A stretch of 64,000 nucleotides of DNA from Staphylospora marina (GCF_003856495.1 NZ_CP034118.1:1096001-1160000); one strand, 5' to 3'; shown: positions 1 to 9,407, numbered from the stretch's first letter. Numbers and translations: made by a program. Notes: generated by a model not told the origin, from the sequence alone.

Positions 1-1
1 G

Positions 2-298
2 ATCGTGCAAGGACCGTTCGAAACCGGCTGTGCTTATTACCTGTATTTTCGCGCCCTGAACCTTTCCGGGCCGGGCGCCGAATTTTTCGCCACGGTGGCG
101 TGGCTGGACGCGGGAAAACGCATCATCCGTTCCACCCCTCTGCAAATCCTGCCACCTCGTACCGGAAACAAATGGTATTCGTATTTCAGCATCGTGCCGC
201 CGCCTCCCCGAAGGGCTGCCTATGCGTCCGTGTCGTTTTATCATCGTGCCGGAGCGGTATTGGTCGATTACATCCGTCTCTCTTCACACGACATCTGA
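2..298 (+). CDS. C-terminal fragment of an unrecognised protein
   Basis: The reading frame enters from the left edge and stops with TGA at 296-298, so only about 98 C-terminal residues are visible. They alternate hydrophobic and polar residues in short strands, with a motif near the end (VLVDYIRL) that resembles the last strand of a carbohydrate-binding-like or Ig-like beta sandwich. No catalytic motif is visible. The gene ends before the terminator at 374-403. The fold suggestion is inference and the family is not recognised. Confidence 0.4.
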   Translation: MVQGPFETGCAYYLYFRALNLSGPGAEFFATVAWLDAGKRIIRSTPLQILPPRTGNKWYSYFSIVPPPPRRAAYASVSFYHRAGAVLVDYIRLSSHDI

Positions 299-373
299 CA
301 CGCCCGGTGTGGTTTCGGCTGAGGCAAATGTTTGTCGGAAACGAACCGGAAGCCATGAGTGGACATCTCCCGA

Positions 374-403
374 CGCACGCGGACAGCCGCGTGCGCGTTT
401 TTT
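374..403 (+). terminator. Intrinsic terminator after the left-edge gene
   Basis: A perfect 9-bp stem, CGCACGCGG (374-382) with CCGCGTGCG (387-395), has a 4-nt loop and is followed by CGTTTTTT. It would end transcription of the partial gene at the left edge. Confidence 0.7.
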
Positions 404-444
404 CGGGATGCGGCGCGTTCTTGCCGGGAATCAAAGATTTTCAG

Positions 445-473
445 TAGAAATAAAGGGGCAAATCCGGTATACT
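445..473 (+). promoter_or_regulatory. Candidate sigma-A promoter for mntR
   Basis: A good -10 box TATACT (468-473) lies 17 nt after a weak -35 TAGAAA (445-450). It gives a leader of about 155 nt before mntR, in which no other structure is obvious. Only the -10 is convincing. Confidence 0.4.
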
Positions 474-633
474 TTAACATGCCAAAGATCACGGATGGAA
501 AGGTTTCATTCGTGTCAAAGAACCCGAAGCCGGTTCCGTGGGCGGATGCGCATTTTCGTCACGTTGTGCCGGACATTCGCAGGCGGAAATCGGGAGTCTC
601 CAAGATTTTTTGCGGTGACAGGGGGGAGGAACC

Positions 634-1068
634 ATGCCGACGCCGAGCATGGAAGATTATTTGGAGAACATCTACAAATTGATCGAACAAAAAGGGTATG
701 CACGGGTTTCCGACATTGCGGAAGCATTGGAAGTGCACCCCTCCTCGGTCACCAAAATGGTTCAAAAACTGGATCAGAACAAGTATTTGGTTTACGAGAA
801 GTATCGCGGGCTGGTTCTCACCCCCAAGGGCAAGAAAATCGGCAAACGCCTTGTGGACCGGCACCATCTTCTCGAACAGTTTCTGCGGCTGATCGGTGTG
901 AGCGAAGAAAAGATTTACCAGGATGTGGAGGGGATTGAGCACCATCTTTCCTGGGATTCCATCACCGCCATCGAAAATCTGGTTCAACTTCTGGAAAATG
1001 AACCTCAACTGGTAAAGAGGCTTCACTCAATGAAAGAAGCGGAAGAACAGGAAGTGGATCTCCCCTGA
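634..1068 (+). CDS. mntR: Manganese-responsive transcriptional regulator MntR
   Basis: A DtxR/MntR-family repressor of manganese uptake genes that binds DNA when loaded with Mn(II). The 144-residue product is near-identical in layout to B. subtilis MntR. It has an N-terminal winged helix ([20 protein letters not shown], about residues 23-42) and an all-helical dimerisation domain with the metal-site motif EGIEHHLSW. Asp8 and Glu11, metal ligands in the family, are present. A strong GGGGGAGGA ribosome site precedes the ATG. The downstream yqhO/yqhP/yqhQ order matches B. subtilis. Confidence 0.95.
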   Translation: MPTPSMEDYLENIYKLIEQKGYARVSDIAEALEVHPSSVTKMVQKLDQNKYLVYEKYRGLVLTPKGKKIGKRLVDRHHLLEQFLRLIGVSEEKIYQDVEGIEHHLSWDSITAIENLVQLLENEPQLVKRLHSMKEAEEQEVDLP

Positions 1069-1070
1069 CC

Positions 1071-1101
1071 GGGTTTCGGACCGTTCATCGGTCCGAAACC
1101 C
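1071..1101. terminator. Hairpin after mntR
   Basis: A perfect 12-bp inverted repeat, GGGTTTCGGACC (1071-1082) with GGTCCGAAACCC (1090-1101), lies just after the mntR stop codon. No T-run follows, so it may be a weak terminator or an mRNA 3'-end stabiliser. Confidence 0.5.
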
Positions 1102-1232
1102 GCACCGGGTCACCGGCCGATCCCCGGAACGAAAAATCGGATTTTTCCGAATTCGAAAAGGGAAAAAACATCCTGATCCCCGCGACACCCGAATACAATG
1201 GGTGAAGCAGGATGTACAGGGAGGGGATTGTG

Positions 1233-2201
1233 ATGTGGGCAGATGCCGTGTTTGAAGGCGGCGGAGTGAAAGGGATCGGTTTGGTCGGCGCGCTCAGCGT
1301 GGCGGAAGAGCGGGGGTATCGGTGGAAAAAGGTCGCCGGCACGTCTGCCGGCGCGATGATCGCATCATTGGTGGCCGCCGGCTATACCGCCCGGGAACTG
1401 GTCGATCTGATGATGGAGAAACACTTCGTCGATTTCCTGCCTCGCACCGGGCTGCTCCGGATTCCGTATGCCGGACCGCTCATTCGTCTCTGGGTGAAAA
1501 AAGGCATTTTTTCCGGAAACCAACTGGAACGATGGATGGAAGACCTGTTGGCGGCCAAGGGTGTCCGAACATTCGGAGATTTGCCCGAGGACAGAGAACT
1601 TGCCATCATCGCCACGGACATTTCGAGAGGCCAGTTGCTCGTACTGCCGGGAGATCTGGAGGCTTACGGTCATGATCCGAAATCCTTTCCGATTGCCCGG
1701 GCGGTTCGGATGAGCACGTCCATCCCCTATCTGTTTGAACCGGTGAAATTAAGGCACAAACCTTCGGGAACCAACTGTCTGATCGTGGACGGCGGCGTTT
1801 TGAGCAATTACCCGGTCTGGTTGTTTGACCGGGAAGTACCGCGGTGGCCCACGTTCGGATTCAGACTGGTGTCGGACGTGCATGAACAGGTGACCGAAAT
1901 CGAAGGTCCGCTCACGATGTTGAAATCCATTCTGTTCACGATGATGGATGCACACGACAACCGGCATGTCCGTGAACAGGATCAGGTCCGGACCATCAAG
2001 GTTCCGGCATTGGACGTGAAACTGACGGACTTTTCAATCTCCAGGGAGAAAAAAGAGGAACTGTTCCGTTCCGGCGTATTGGCAGCGGAAGCGTTTTTCG
2101 ATTCCTGGACGTTCGAACGGTATTTGGCATCCAGAGGAAAATCGGGTCGCATCACCTTGAACATCCGTCCGGGGGACGAAGCGGGGGCGGGGGCTTCCTG
2201 A
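1233..2201 (+). CDS. yqhO: Patatin-like phospholipase (YqhO family)
   Basis: A predicted Ser-Asp dyad acyl hydrolase of the patatin family. It shows the oxyanion motif GGGVKG (residues 9-14), the nucleophile elbow GTSAG with Ser38, and the catalytic DGG motif with Asp186. The length (322 residues) fits bacterial YqhO/RssA-type proteins. The ATG at 1233 is chosen because AGGGAGGGG sits 6-7 nt upstream; an ATG at 1212 lies upstream of that site. The real substrate is unknown; lipid hydrolysis is inferred from the family. It lies between mntR and the convergent yqhP, as in B. subtilis. Confidence 0.85.
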   Translation: MWADAVFEGGGVKGIGLVGALSVAEERGYRWKKVAGTSAGAMIASLVAAGYTARELVDLMMEKHFVDFLPRTGLLRIPYAGPLIRLWVKKGIFSGNQLERWMEDLLAAKGVRTFGDLPEDRELAIIATDISRGQLLVLPGDLEAYGHDPKSFPIARAVRMSTSIPYLFEPVKLRHKPSGTNCLIVDGGVLSNYPVWLFDREVPRWPTFGFRLVSDVHEQVTEIEGPLTMLKSILFTMMDAHDNRHVREQDQVRTIKVPALDVKLTDFSISREKKEELFRSGVLAAEAFFDSWTFERYLASRGKSGRITLNIRPGDEAGAGAS

Positions 2202-2215
2202 GACCCGCAAATCAC

Positions 2216-2270
2216 CGAAAAGCCGGAAACGGTTCGGCAAACCTCGGGGAGGAGCCGAACCGTTTCCGGC
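2216..2270 (-). terminator. Convergent terminator between yqhO and yqhP
   Basis: A perfect 17-bp stem (2222-2238 with 2254-2270) has a 15-nt loop. On the minus strand the hairpin is followed by TTTTCGG, so it mainly ends the yqhQ-yqhP transcript. It may also stop the convergent yqhO transcript. Confidence 0.75.
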
Positions 2271-2303
2271 CGGTTTGAATGCAGACCATCCGCGCAAAGC
2301 CGT

Positions 2304-2591
2304 TCACAGCGTTCCTTTCTTTTTGCCGTCGATGACGCGGAAGGGATGCTTTTTCTTTTTCTGCCGGTTTCCGTGGTCCCGACGTGTTTGAAAGGCCGGG
2401 TGGCCGGGAGAACCGATCCGGAGGAGCCAACGGGGCGGGAATTTGTACAGATACCAGACGAGGGCCACGACCGCGGCGGGAATCAAAATGGAGCCGGGTG
2501 AAAGGAAAAGTTGGCTGATGAGTCCGATCGCCAACAGTCCGAGAATGAGCCGGTTCCACCATTTCGAGCCGGAGTGGCGGTTCATGAGCAT
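2304..2591 (-). CDS. yqhP: Small membrane protein, YqhP position
   Basis: A 95-residue protein with two adjacent hydrophobic segments (about residues 13-31 and 34-50) and a very basic C-terminal tail (QKKKKHPF). No catalytic motif is visible. The name rests on position: B. subtilis has a small membrane protein, YqhP, between yqhO and yqhQ. Two ATGs (2591 and 2585) share the GGAAGGG ribosome site, so the start is uncertain by two codons. It follows yqhQ by 19 nt and is probably co-transcribed with it. Confidence 0.65.
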   Translation of the reverse strand: MLMNRHSGSKWWNRLILGLLAIGLISQLFLSPGSILIPAAVVALVWYLYKFPPRWLLRIGSPGHPAFQTRRDHGNRQKKKKHPFRVIDGKKKGTL

Positions 2592-2610
2592 TCACCCTTC
2601 CTGGAGGAAG

Positions 2611-3585
2611 TCAGCCTGAAGTATGTGCGAGGGAAGGCTGCCTGACTGCCGAGTCGGTTTCCGCCTGCAAATCGAGTTCCCGCATGCGCCGGAATGCCGC
2701 GATCGCCACCTCGACCTGGTCGTCGGTGGGTTCTTTGGTGGTCAGCTTTTGAAGCCAAAGACCCGGAAGGCCGAGCCAAGACAGATACGGATTGTCTTTC
2801 ACGGCGTTGGTGGCTCGCAGCAGTTCAAAGGAAATCCCGATCACCACCGGGATGAGAAGCAATCGCGTGAGAATCCTGTCCCAGACGGACTCGTACGGGA
2901 ACCAGGAGTACACCAGCACTCCCACGATGACGGAAAAGATGATGAAACTGCTTCCGCACCGGTAATGAAGGGTTGAGTGTTTCTGCACGTTCCTTACCGT
3001 CAGTTCTTCCCCCGATTCCCATGAAGTAATCACCTTGTGTTCGGCGCCATGGTACTGGAACAACCGCTTGATGAGGGGAGTTTGGGAAATGGCCCACAAA
3101 TAGGTGAGGAGGAGAAGGACCTTGATGGCTCCTTCAAACAAATTCTGAATGATCAGATTTTTGGTCCAGTGATCCAAGAGAAGACTTGCCAGAAAAGCCG
3201 GAACGGCGGTAAAGATCACTTTGCCGATGATCAGGGACAGAATCCCGACGGCCGCCACTCCGAGAATGGTGCCCAAGTTGGATCCCGATGAGCGGACTTC
3301 CGCGGGGTCAATGTCCTCTTCATCCATCTCGTAACGCTCCGAGGCGAACTGGAGATGTTTGGCTCCCGATGCACTGGCTTCGATCAGGGTCACGATGCCG
3401 CGCACGAACGGTATTTTTTTGAGGGTGGACATCCAGGGGGAAGTCGTTACAGAGGTTTCGAACAGTTCGATTTCACCGTTTTTGCGTCTGACCGCGGTGA
3501 CCTGGACGTGTTTCCCTCCGAACATCACACCTTCCACGACGGCCTGACCGCCGTAGAAAACGGGTTTTTCAGTCACTGTCGGCAT
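2611..3585 (-). CDS. yqhQ: DUF1385 membrane protein YqhQ
   Basis: A 324-residue DUF1385 family protein. The N-terminus has the family signature GGQAVVEGVMF, followed by a soluble segment, about four transmembrane helices, and the conserved YHGAEHKVI motif (around residue 180) whose His/Glu residues could bind metal. It ends with a cytoplasmic tail. The biochemical function is unknown. It probably forms a minus-strand operon with yqhP, divergent from aroQ. Confidence 0.85.
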   Translation of the reverse strand: MPTVTEKPVFYGGQAVVEGVMFGGKHVQVTAVRRKNGEIELFETSVTTSPWMSTLKKIPFVRGIVTLIEASASGAKHLQFASERYEMDEEDIDPAEVRSSGSNLGTILGVAAVGILSLIIGKVIFTAVPAFLASLLLDHWTKNLIIQNLFEGAIKVLLLLTYLWAISQTPLIKRLFQYHGAEHKVITSWESGEELTVRNVQKHSTLHYRCGSSFIIFSVIVGVLVYSWFPYESVWDRILTRLLLIPVVIGISFELLRATNAVKDNPYLSWLGLPGLWLQKLTTKEPTDDQVEVAIAAFRRMRELDLQAETDSAVRQPSLAHTSG

Positions 3586-3806
3586 ACACCACCTTGCGTA
3601 CGGACTTGCCGTGTGCCCAAAGTATTCAATCCTCCCGTTTTTTCCCCGGTGGGGAGGCAGGTGTATTTATTCTATCACAAACCCGACCGGCAGGCGAATC
3701 ACTCTCCGATCGACAAATGAATGAAAACATGGGAGAATAAGAAATTGCCGCCAACCGGGGGGCATTTGTGGTAAAATGACGAAAGAACTGCGGGAGGTGA
3801 CCGACA

Positions 3807-4283
3807 TTGGCGAAAGTGCTGGTTCTCCACGGACCCAATCTGAACCGGCTGGGAACCAGGGAACCGGACGTGTACGGCCGGATCACCCTGGAAGAGCTGG
3901 ACGATCGGCTCAAACGGCTCGGGCGTGAATGGGGACTGGAGGTCACGTGCTTTCAAAGCAATGTTGAAGGTGAACTGATTGACCGGATTCATGCCGCGGA
4001 AGATGAATTCGATTACATAATTCTCAATCCCGGTGCCTATACCCATTACAGTTACGCGATTCGGGACGCGATTGCTTCCGTGCGGGTGCCGGTGATGGAA
4101 GTCCATCTTTCCAACGTGCACGCCCGTGAACCCTTTCGTCGTGTATCGGTCACGGCTCCCGTCTGCCGCGGGCAAATCGGCGGATTCGGCATCCTCAGTT
4201 ACGAGATGGCGTTGTACGCCGTTCAGCGGTGGGTCAAACAGAGTTCCGAACCGGGAGGTGAAGTTGATGCAAAATCGCATTGA
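3807..4283 (+). CDS. aroQ: 3-dehydroquinate dehydratase, type II
   Basis: Catalyses the third step of the shikimate pathway, dehydration of 3-dehydroquinate to 3-dehydroshikimate, in the cytoplasm. The 158-residue product has the type II signature HGPNLNRLGTREP, catalytic Tyr23, the NPGAYTHYS loop, and His100 in EVHLSNVHAREPFR. The start is a TTG at 3807, with GGGAGGTGA 7 nt upstream. It overlaps papA by 17 nt, so translation is likely coupled. This aroQ-papA-efp order is standard in Bacillales. Confidence 0.95.
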   Translation: MAKVLVLHGPNLNRLGTREPDVYGRITLEELDDRLKRLGREWGLEVTCFQSNVEGELIDRIHAAEDEFDYIILNPGAYTHYSYAIRDAIASVRVPVMEVHLSNVHAREPFRRVSVTAPVCRGQIGGFGILSYEMALYAVQRWVKQSSEPGGEVDAKSH

Positions 4284-5337
4284 CCGTCTTCGCCGATTGA
4301 TGTCGGGACGGGGGATTGAGGCCGTGTTGATCAGTCATCCCGTCAATCGTCGGTATCTGAGCGGATTCACGGGTTCTTCCGGCGTGGCGCTCATCACGGC
4401 CTCCGATGCCGTGCTCATCACCGATTTTCGCTACGTGAGCCAGGTCAAGGAACAGTCTCCCCACATGACGCTCGTCGAGCATGCTTCCGCCTCCCTTCTT
4501 CAGACGGTGGCGGAGGAATGCCGGAAACGGGACGTCAAGGAACTGGCGTTTGAGGAACATCACCTGACCTTTGCGCAACACCGGGCGTTGGAGGATGCGC
4601 TGGGCGGAATCAAACTCCGGCCCGTCGGCACGTTGACGGAAGAGCTCCGGATGATCAAGGATGAGGCGGAAATCCAAATCATCCGCGATGCCGCCAAAAT
4701 TGCGGATCAGGCTTTCGAAGGCATCCTGAAAGAACTTCGTCCGGGAATGCGTGAACGGGACGTGGCCCTTCGGCTGGAAGTGATGATGAGGGAAATGGGG
4801 GCCAGCTCCTCGTCTTTCGACATCATCGTGGCTTCCGGAAAACGTTCCGCCCTTCCGCACGGAAAGGCTTCGGACAAAGTTTTGGAAAAGGGCGATCTGG
4901 TTACACTTGACTTTGGAGCCTGTTACCGGGGATATGTTTCCGACCTTACCCGGACCGTGGCCCTCGGGGAACCGGGAGAGAAAGCACGGGAGATTTACGG
5001 GATCGTTTTGGAAGCACAGGTGAAAGCCGTGGAAGCGATCCGCCCCGGTATCACCGGCGTGGAAGCGGATGCCGTCGCCCGGGATTACATTCGGGAAAAA
5101 GGGTACGGAGACTATTTCGGGCACGGAACCGGTCACGGCATCGGACTGGAGGTTCATGAAGGGCCGACTCTGTCGATCCGTGGAGACACGGTGCTGGTTC
5201 CCGGCATGATCGTCACCGTGGAACCGGGGATTTATTTGCCCGATTTCGGCGGAGTGCGGATCGAGGACGACGTGCTGGTCACGGATGCCGGATATGAAGT
5301 GTTGACGCATTCCCCGAAAGAATTGATCTTGCTCTGA
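4267..5337 (+). CDS. papA: Xaa-Pro aminopeptidase/dipeptidase (M24 family)
   Basis: A metal-dependent peptidase expected to release N-terminal residues next to proline, or to cleave Xaa-Pro dipeptides. The 356-residue product has a creatinase N-terminal domain (to about residue 130) and a pita-bread M24 domain. The five metal ligands are visible in order: two Asp in [17 protein letters not shown], His in [14 protein letters not shown], and Glu in VEPGIY and RIEDDV. The ATG at 4267 follows GGGAGGTG. It sits between aroQ and efp, matching YqhT. EF-P handles polyproline stalls, so a proline-peptidase neighbour is common but not proof of a link. Confidence 0.9.
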   Translation: MQNRIDRLRRLMSGRGIEAVLISHPVNRRYLSGFTGSSGVALITASDAVLITDFRYVSQVKEQSPHMTLVEHASASLLQTVAEECRKRDVKELAFEEHHLTFAQHRALEDALGGIKLRPVGTLTEELRMIKDEAEIQIIRDAAKIADQAFEGILKELRPGMRERDVALRLEVMMREMGASSSSFDIIVASGKRSALPHGKASDKVLEKGDLVTLDFGACYRGYVSDLTRTVALGEPGEKAREIYGIVLEAQVKAVEAIRPGITGVEADAVARDYIREKGYGDYFGHGTGHGIGLEVHEGPTLSIRGDTVLVPGMIVTVEPGIYLPDFGGVRIEDDVLVTDAGYEVLTHSPKELILL

Positions 5338-5371
5338 TTTTGAAACTTTCTTGATGGTGGAGGCAGGAATC

Positions 5372-5929
5372 ATGATCAGTGTGAACGATTTTCGCACCGG
5401 TTTGACCATCGAATTGGACGGAGATGTGTGGCAAGTCATTGAGTTTCAGCATGTGAAGCCCGGAAAGGGTGCGGCGTTTGTTCGCTCCAAACTCCGCAAT
5501 CTCAGAAACGGCAACATTCAGGAACGGACGTTCCGCGCCGGGGAGAAAGTGCCGCGTGCCATGGTGGAAACACGGCAAATGCAGTACCTGTATGAATCCG
5601 GCGGCGAATATACGTTCATGGACAACGAATCCTACGAGCAAGTGACCCTCCCGGCCGAGCGCCTGGAATACGAACTCAACTTCCTGCAGGAAAACATGAA
5701 CGTGAACATGGTCATTTTCAAGGGTGAAACGATCGGGATCCAGCTTCCGAACACCGTGGAACTGGAAGTGGTGGAGACCGAGCCCGGCATCCGCGGTGAC
5801 ACCGCCACCGGCGGCAGCAAACCGGCCAAACTGTCGACCGGTTTCGTGGTTCAGGTCCCGCTGTTCATCAATGTCGGAGATCGCCTGATCATTGACACCC
5901 GCAGCGGTCAATACGTTTCCCGCGCATGA
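5372..5929 (+). CDS. efp: Elongation factor P
   Basis: Binds the ribosome between the P and E sites and relieves stalling at consecutive prolines. The 185-residue product begins [10 protein letters not shown], carries the modification loop [10 protein letters not shown] with the lysine at its tip, and has the three expected beta-barrel domains ending in GDRLIIDTR. The ATG at 5372 follows a GGAGG site; an upstream in-frame ATG is less likely. A canonical terminator follows at 5942. Confidence 0.97.
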   Translation: MISVNDFRTGLTIELDGDVWQVIEFQHVKPGKGAAFVRSKLRNLRNGNIQERTFRAGEKVPRAMVETRQMQYLYESGGEYTFMDNESYEQVTLPAERLEYELNFLQENMNVNMVIFKGETIGIQLPNTVELEVVETEPGIRGDTATGGSKPAKLSTGFVVQVPLFINVGDRLIIDTRSGQYVSRA

Positions 5930-5941
5930 GCGGACTCAGGA

Positions 5942-5972
5942 AACCCTTCCGGCCCAAGCCGGAGGGGTTTTT
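5942..5972 (+). terminator. Intrinsic terminator after efp
   Basis: Stem AACCCTTCCGGC (5942-5953) pairs with GCCGGAGGGGTT (5958-5969) with one G-T pair and a CCAA loop, followed by TTTTTC. It abuts the 3' end of the convergent DUF441 gene. Confidence 0.9.
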
Positions 5973-6427
5973 CAATTCATCCACCACTTCATCAACTGCA
6001 GAAAAAAGGCCGTGATTCCGGCAGCCATCAAGGGGCCGACCGGAATTCCCCTCATGAACAAAATGCCGAAGATCGATCCGATCACCAGACCGACGATGAG
6101 TTGGGGATCCACCTTGAGCAGATCCAGGCCCTTTCCGTTCATCCAGGTGGCCAGTGCTCCTCCGGTCAGGGCGAAAATGCCGGGAAGCGACGTGAAGATG
6201 CCGAGCACGTCTTTCATTTGAACTCTTCCGGATGCGAAGGGGACCAGAACGGCAATGGTGAGAAACAGGAGTCCGAATTCCAGCCCGCGCCGCTCCACGG
6301 TGGGGAACAGTCGTTCCAGGTGTATCAGTTTGATGATCAGGAGAAAGCTCGCCGCGGTGGCGATCAGCGGCGAGCGACCGATGATTCCGACAACGATCAG
6401 GATGACCAAAAGGAGATCTGGTTTCAT
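5972..6427 (-). CDS. DUF441 family membrane protein
   Basis: A 151-residue hydrophobic protein with four predicted transmembrane helices and the DUF441 layout (YtwI/YeaL type: [18 protein letters not shown] at the N-terminus, [13 protein letters not shown] near the end). The function of the family is unknown. AAGGAGATG ribosome-site sequence lies just before the start. Downstream of comA on the same strand, separated by 59 nt that hold an inverted repeat GTCAGATC/GATCTGAC (6468-6475 and 6501-6508). Confidence 0.8.
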   Translation of the reverse strand: MKPDLLLVILIVVGIIGRSPLIATAASFLLIIKLIHLERLFPTVERRGLEFGLLFLTIAVLVPFASGRVQMKDVLGIFTSLPGIFALTGGALATWMNGKGLDLLKVDPQLIVGLVIGSIFGILFMRGIPVGPLMAAGITAFFLQLMKWWMN

Positions 6428-6486
6428 GGGGCATCTCCTTGTCCCGGGAAAGTTTGTACCATACTATGTCAGATCGAAGGAGGATA

Positions 6487-7299
6487 TCATTTTCGAACCG
6501 GATCTGACTGACAAAACAGATGCCAGGTGTCGGAACGCAGGCCGCGGCGCAGACATTCCAGGGAAAGAACGTCTTCGGGTGGAATGTTGCCGAGATTCGC
6601 GTTGCCGTCGGTCAATTCCAGCAACAGGACCTGTTGGTGTTTGCGCGGAGCTTCCCAGATGATTCTACCGGCACCGGCGGTGCGCAGAATCGCTTCCACT
6701 TTGCCACGGTCCATGCGGCCTTGTTCATCGAAAATTCCGACATGGGTTCCGGTTTCGCGGCCTTCCACGATCACATAGGAGGCTCCGTCTTCAAGATCCG
6801 TTTCATATTCCGCCAGAAATTCACCGACGGAGAAGGAGGAGCCTTTGCTCTTTTTCCCCACCTCGGTCAGGACGAACAAACCGGTTTCACGGGCTTTGCG
6901 AATGAGCCGGGATCGTTCTTCCGGGGCGATCGGGATCGTGCCGTCGGAGATCTCCACCCAGTTCATTCCCAGTTCTTTCACTTTTTCAAAGTATTCCTCA
7001 GCCTTTCCGTGGAACCACGCGGTTTCAAAGAATGTTCCCCCGGGGTACAGGTTGATTCCGCTGCGAACCGCCTGTTCAATCTTGGTTTTCAGCAGGGTCG
7101 GGGGAGTGACGGCGGCCGTGCCGAACCCAAGCTTGATGAAGTCGACATATTCGCCCGCCGTTTCCGTCAGATCAAGGAACGCGCGCGACCCCAGCCCCTT
7201 GTCCATGACCATGGTACAGGCAAACGGACGGGGCTTGGGGCGGCGCCTTCCACCGGGATCTGCAAGTTTCTCATCCCAAATCGGTGTCACGGGTTTCAT
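6487..7299 (-). CDS. comA: Phosphosulfolactate synthase
   Basis: Predicted to join phosphoenolpyruvate and sulfite to form phosphosulfolactate. In methanogens this starts coenzyme M synthesis; in Bacillus the homologue YitD is linked to spore sulfolactate. The 270-residue product has the family motifs DFIKLGFGTA, YPGGTFFE, ISDGTIPI and LTEVGKKSKG. The RBS region holds GGAGCGG before the ATG. No comB (phosphatase) or dehydrogenase partner lies beside it. It faces the same way as the MFS gene upstream. In a sporulating host, sulfolactate for spores is the more likely role (inference). Confidence 0.85.
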   Translation of the reverse strand: MKPVTPIWDEKLADPGGRRRPKPRPFACTMVMDKGLGSRAFLDLTETAGEYVDFIKLGFGTAAVTPPTLLKTKIEQAVRSGINLYPGGTFFETAWFHGKAEEYFEKVKELGMNWVEISDGTIPIAPEERSRLIRKARETGLFVLTEVGKKSKGSSFSVGEFLAEYETDLEDGASYVIVEGRETGTHVGIFDEQGRMDRGKVEAILRTAGAGRIIWEAPRKHQQVLLLELTDGNANLGNIPPEDVLSLECLRRGLRSDTWHLFCQSDPVRK

Positions 7300-7365
7300 C
7301 CCATCCGCTCCTTTTTTTGGATCTCTGCCAAATATATGCGGGAGCGGACGGGCTTTAGTCCTGAT

Positions 7366-8637
7366 TCATGCCGGATTCAGGCGACGTTTCCGAAGGAGCA
7401 GTCTGGAGCGGTCCCCTTTTCCCTTGAGGCGCATCGGCCGGCGGATGAGCAAAGCGGAGAGAATCAGCGCCAGCGCGAGCAAACCGGCATTGCCCATGAA
7501 AAGCAGATACGGGCTGTCGGCGAGTGCACCGTATACGGGCGGCCCGAGTGCCACACCGAAGAAACGGACACTCCCGTACAGTGAAGTGATGATGCCCCGT
7601 TCCCGCAATCCCACCGCTGATGTGATGAGCGTGTTGAGACAAGGCAAAATCAGCCCGGCACCGATCCCGATGAAGAACGTGTCGGTCATCAGCCACCACA
7701 TTCCGTCAATCCACGGAGGAACGGTGATCGCCAGCGTCATGAGGGCCATTCCGATCAAAATCAGTTTTTTCATCAATCCGGTTTGTTGACGAACTTTCGA
7801 GCCGGTGATGTAAGCAACGGCACACAGAGCCAAGAGTGGAACGGCCAGGAGCAATCCTTTTCGGATGCCGTCCATCCGATACGTTTTTTCCAGGAATTCC
7901 GACAGGAAAAACAGAACACCGAACATGGAAAACATCGTTACGGCACCGGCGAAAAACGCCGTGTTCAACCATCGTCCCTGCCGCTTGAACACCATGGAGA
8001 TTTTTTTCCGGTATTCACTCAGGGGAGCGGGTTCCTGTTTGGCCGCCGGCTCCCGGATCCACTTCCAAAGGGCAAGTGCCACGGGAACGCACAAAAGCGG
8101 AAATGCAAAAAACATGGCATACCAGGTGATCATGGCTATCAAGGAGCCGAGGACGGGACTGAGCACTTTTCCCATCGCATTGGAGGCTTCGATGATTCCG
8201 AGAGATTTGCTGCGACTGCTTCCCTGGAACAGGTCACCGACCAGGACCATGGCGATCGGAGCCGTTCCCGCCGCACCGATTCCCTGGATGATCCGGGAAG
8301 CCAGCAGAAAACCGTAAGATCCGCCCCCGATGACCGAGGCAAAACCGGCGAGAAGCCCTCCCAGTCCGTACAAAATCAGGCCCGTGACGATCACTTTCTT
8401 GCGGCCGATGCGGTCGGCCAGGATCCCGGCGACGGGAATCACCATGGCAGCCGGAACGGAAAAAAGAGTGATCAACAGGCTGACCTGAAAAGACGAGACC
8501 CCGAGCTCCCGGGATGCCGTGGGAAGAACGGGAATGATCATGGAATTTCCCAGAACCATGATGAACGGAATGGCGCTCAATACGGCCAGCGTGAGGATCC
8601 CGGGATGTTGCGATGCCGATGGTTTGTCGGACGGCAT
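7366..8637 (-). CDS. MFS multidrug-type efflux transporter
   Basis: A 423-residue major facilitator with 12 predicted transmembrane helices. The loop 2-3 motif A is clear (GILADRIGRKKV, about residue 72), and the drug:H+ antiporter-type motif C region near helix 5 is Gly/Pro-rich (GKVLSPVLGSL). The C-terminus is strongly basic. AGGTGA lies just before the ATG. The substrate is not predictable. It sits 66 nt upstream of comA on the same strand, so it could export a related sulfonate, but that is speculation. Confidence 0.85.
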   Translation of the reverse strand: MPSDKPSASQHPGILTLAVLSAIPFIMVLGNSMIIPVLPTASRELGVSSFQVSLLITLFSVPAAMVIPVAGILADRIGRKKVIVTGLILYGLGGLLAGFASVIGGGSYGFLLASRIIQGIGAAGTAPIAMVLVGDLFQGSSRSKSLGIIEASNAMGKVLSPVLGSLIAMITWYAMFFAFPLLCVPVALALWKWIREPAAKQEPAPLSEYRKKISMVFKRQGRWLNTAFFAGAVTMFSMFGVLFFLSEFLEKTYRMDGIRKGLLLAVPLLALCAVAYITGSKVRQQTGLMKKLILIGMALMTLAITVPPWIDGMWWLMTDTFFIGIGAGLILPCLNTLITSAVGLRERGIITSLYGSVRFFGVALGPPVYGALADSPYLLFMGNAGLLALALILSALLIRRPMRLKGKGDRSRLLLRKRRLNPA

Positions 8638-8774
8638 ACGTATTCACCTCGAACCAATGCTTTGTGGTTATCATGTCCGTTTGTCCCCTCCGTTATCGAT
8701 CCGGGCATGTTTGCCTGAGGGGGGTTCGGGAGAAACTAGGTGGAAACTTGGAGGGGAAATGAGGTGGATCTTCC

Positions 8775-9215
8775 ATGTATGAACAAATGAAACGGGATCT
8801 TTCTTACGTTCAGGGTCTGTTGGACGGTGAGTCGGGGCATCGGGACCATCCCGACCACAAGGCTCTTTACCGGTTGGCGGAAACCGTCGACAAACTGGTG
8901 GAAGCCGTGGAACATCTGGAACGCAGGCACAAGGAGTTGGAGGAATACGTCGAAATGATCGACGAGGACCTGGACGAGCTGGAGCTTCAGGTGTTTGAGG
9001 AAGAAGATGACGATCTTGTGGAAATCGTTTGCCCCGAGTGCGGGGAAGAAGTGCTGGTGGATGAGGACGATCTCGAAGACCGGACGTTGGAAGTCCTCTG
9101 TCCCCATTGTCATACCGTTCTCGAAATGGAAAATCTGTCCGGAGATGAGTCGGATCATGTGATCGAAGACCGGGAACGGTCCGTGACGGACGGCACTCCG
9201 TTCGACGGAAGTTGA
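8775..9215 (+). CDS. Acidic zinc-ribbon protein (CD1247 N-terminal-like)
   Basis: A 146-residue, very acidic protein. The N-terminal half is a predicted coiled coil (residues about 25-75, rich in Leu/Glu), followed by a four-cysteine zinc ribbon, CPEC...CPHC (about residues 86-114), then an acidic tail. The layout resembles proteins annotated as CD1247 N-terminal domain proteins of Firmicutes. Function unknown; the ribbon suggests a nucleic-acid or protein adaptor. GAGGTGG precedes the ATG. It is a single gene, divergent from the MFS gene and ahead of the spoIIIA operon. A perfect short palindrome (ACCTTTTGA-G-TCAAAAGGT, 9215-9233) overlaps the stop codon. Confidence 0.65.
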   Translation: MYEQMKRDLSYVQGLLDGESGHRDHPDHKALYRLAETVDKLVEAVEHLERRHKELEEYVEMIDEDLDELELQVFEEEDDDLVEIVCPECGEEVLVDEDDLEDRTLEVLCPHCHTVLEMENLSGDESDHVIEDRERSVTDGTPFDGS

Positions 9216-9317
9216 CCTTTTGAGTCAAAAGGTGCCTGTGAAACCTGACGATTCGGCCCGGCATGGGACCGGAGCGATTTGAGAAGGGACCGAATGAGAC
9301 GGAACCACCTTTTTCCG

Positions 9318-9353
9318 AAAAGCTGCATGCGTTGCCGCGCATGCAGCTTTTCT
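9318..9353 (+). terminator. Intrinsic terminator upstream of spoIIIAA
   Basis: A perfect 14-bp stem AAAAGCTGCATGCG (9318-9331) with CGCATGCAGCTTTT (9338-9351), followed by TCTCTT. It ends the zinc-ribbon transcript and isolates the spoIIIA promoter. Confidence 0.85.
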
Positions 9354-9407
9354 CTTGATCGGGCGTTCCGCCACTCAACGGGCTCGCCGTCTTTTCCGGT
9401 CGGGCTT

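Noticed and set aside
3355..3720. Plus-strand frames over the yqhQ gene and its upstream region
   Set aside because: Antisense to yqhQ with no ribosome site or family resemblance.
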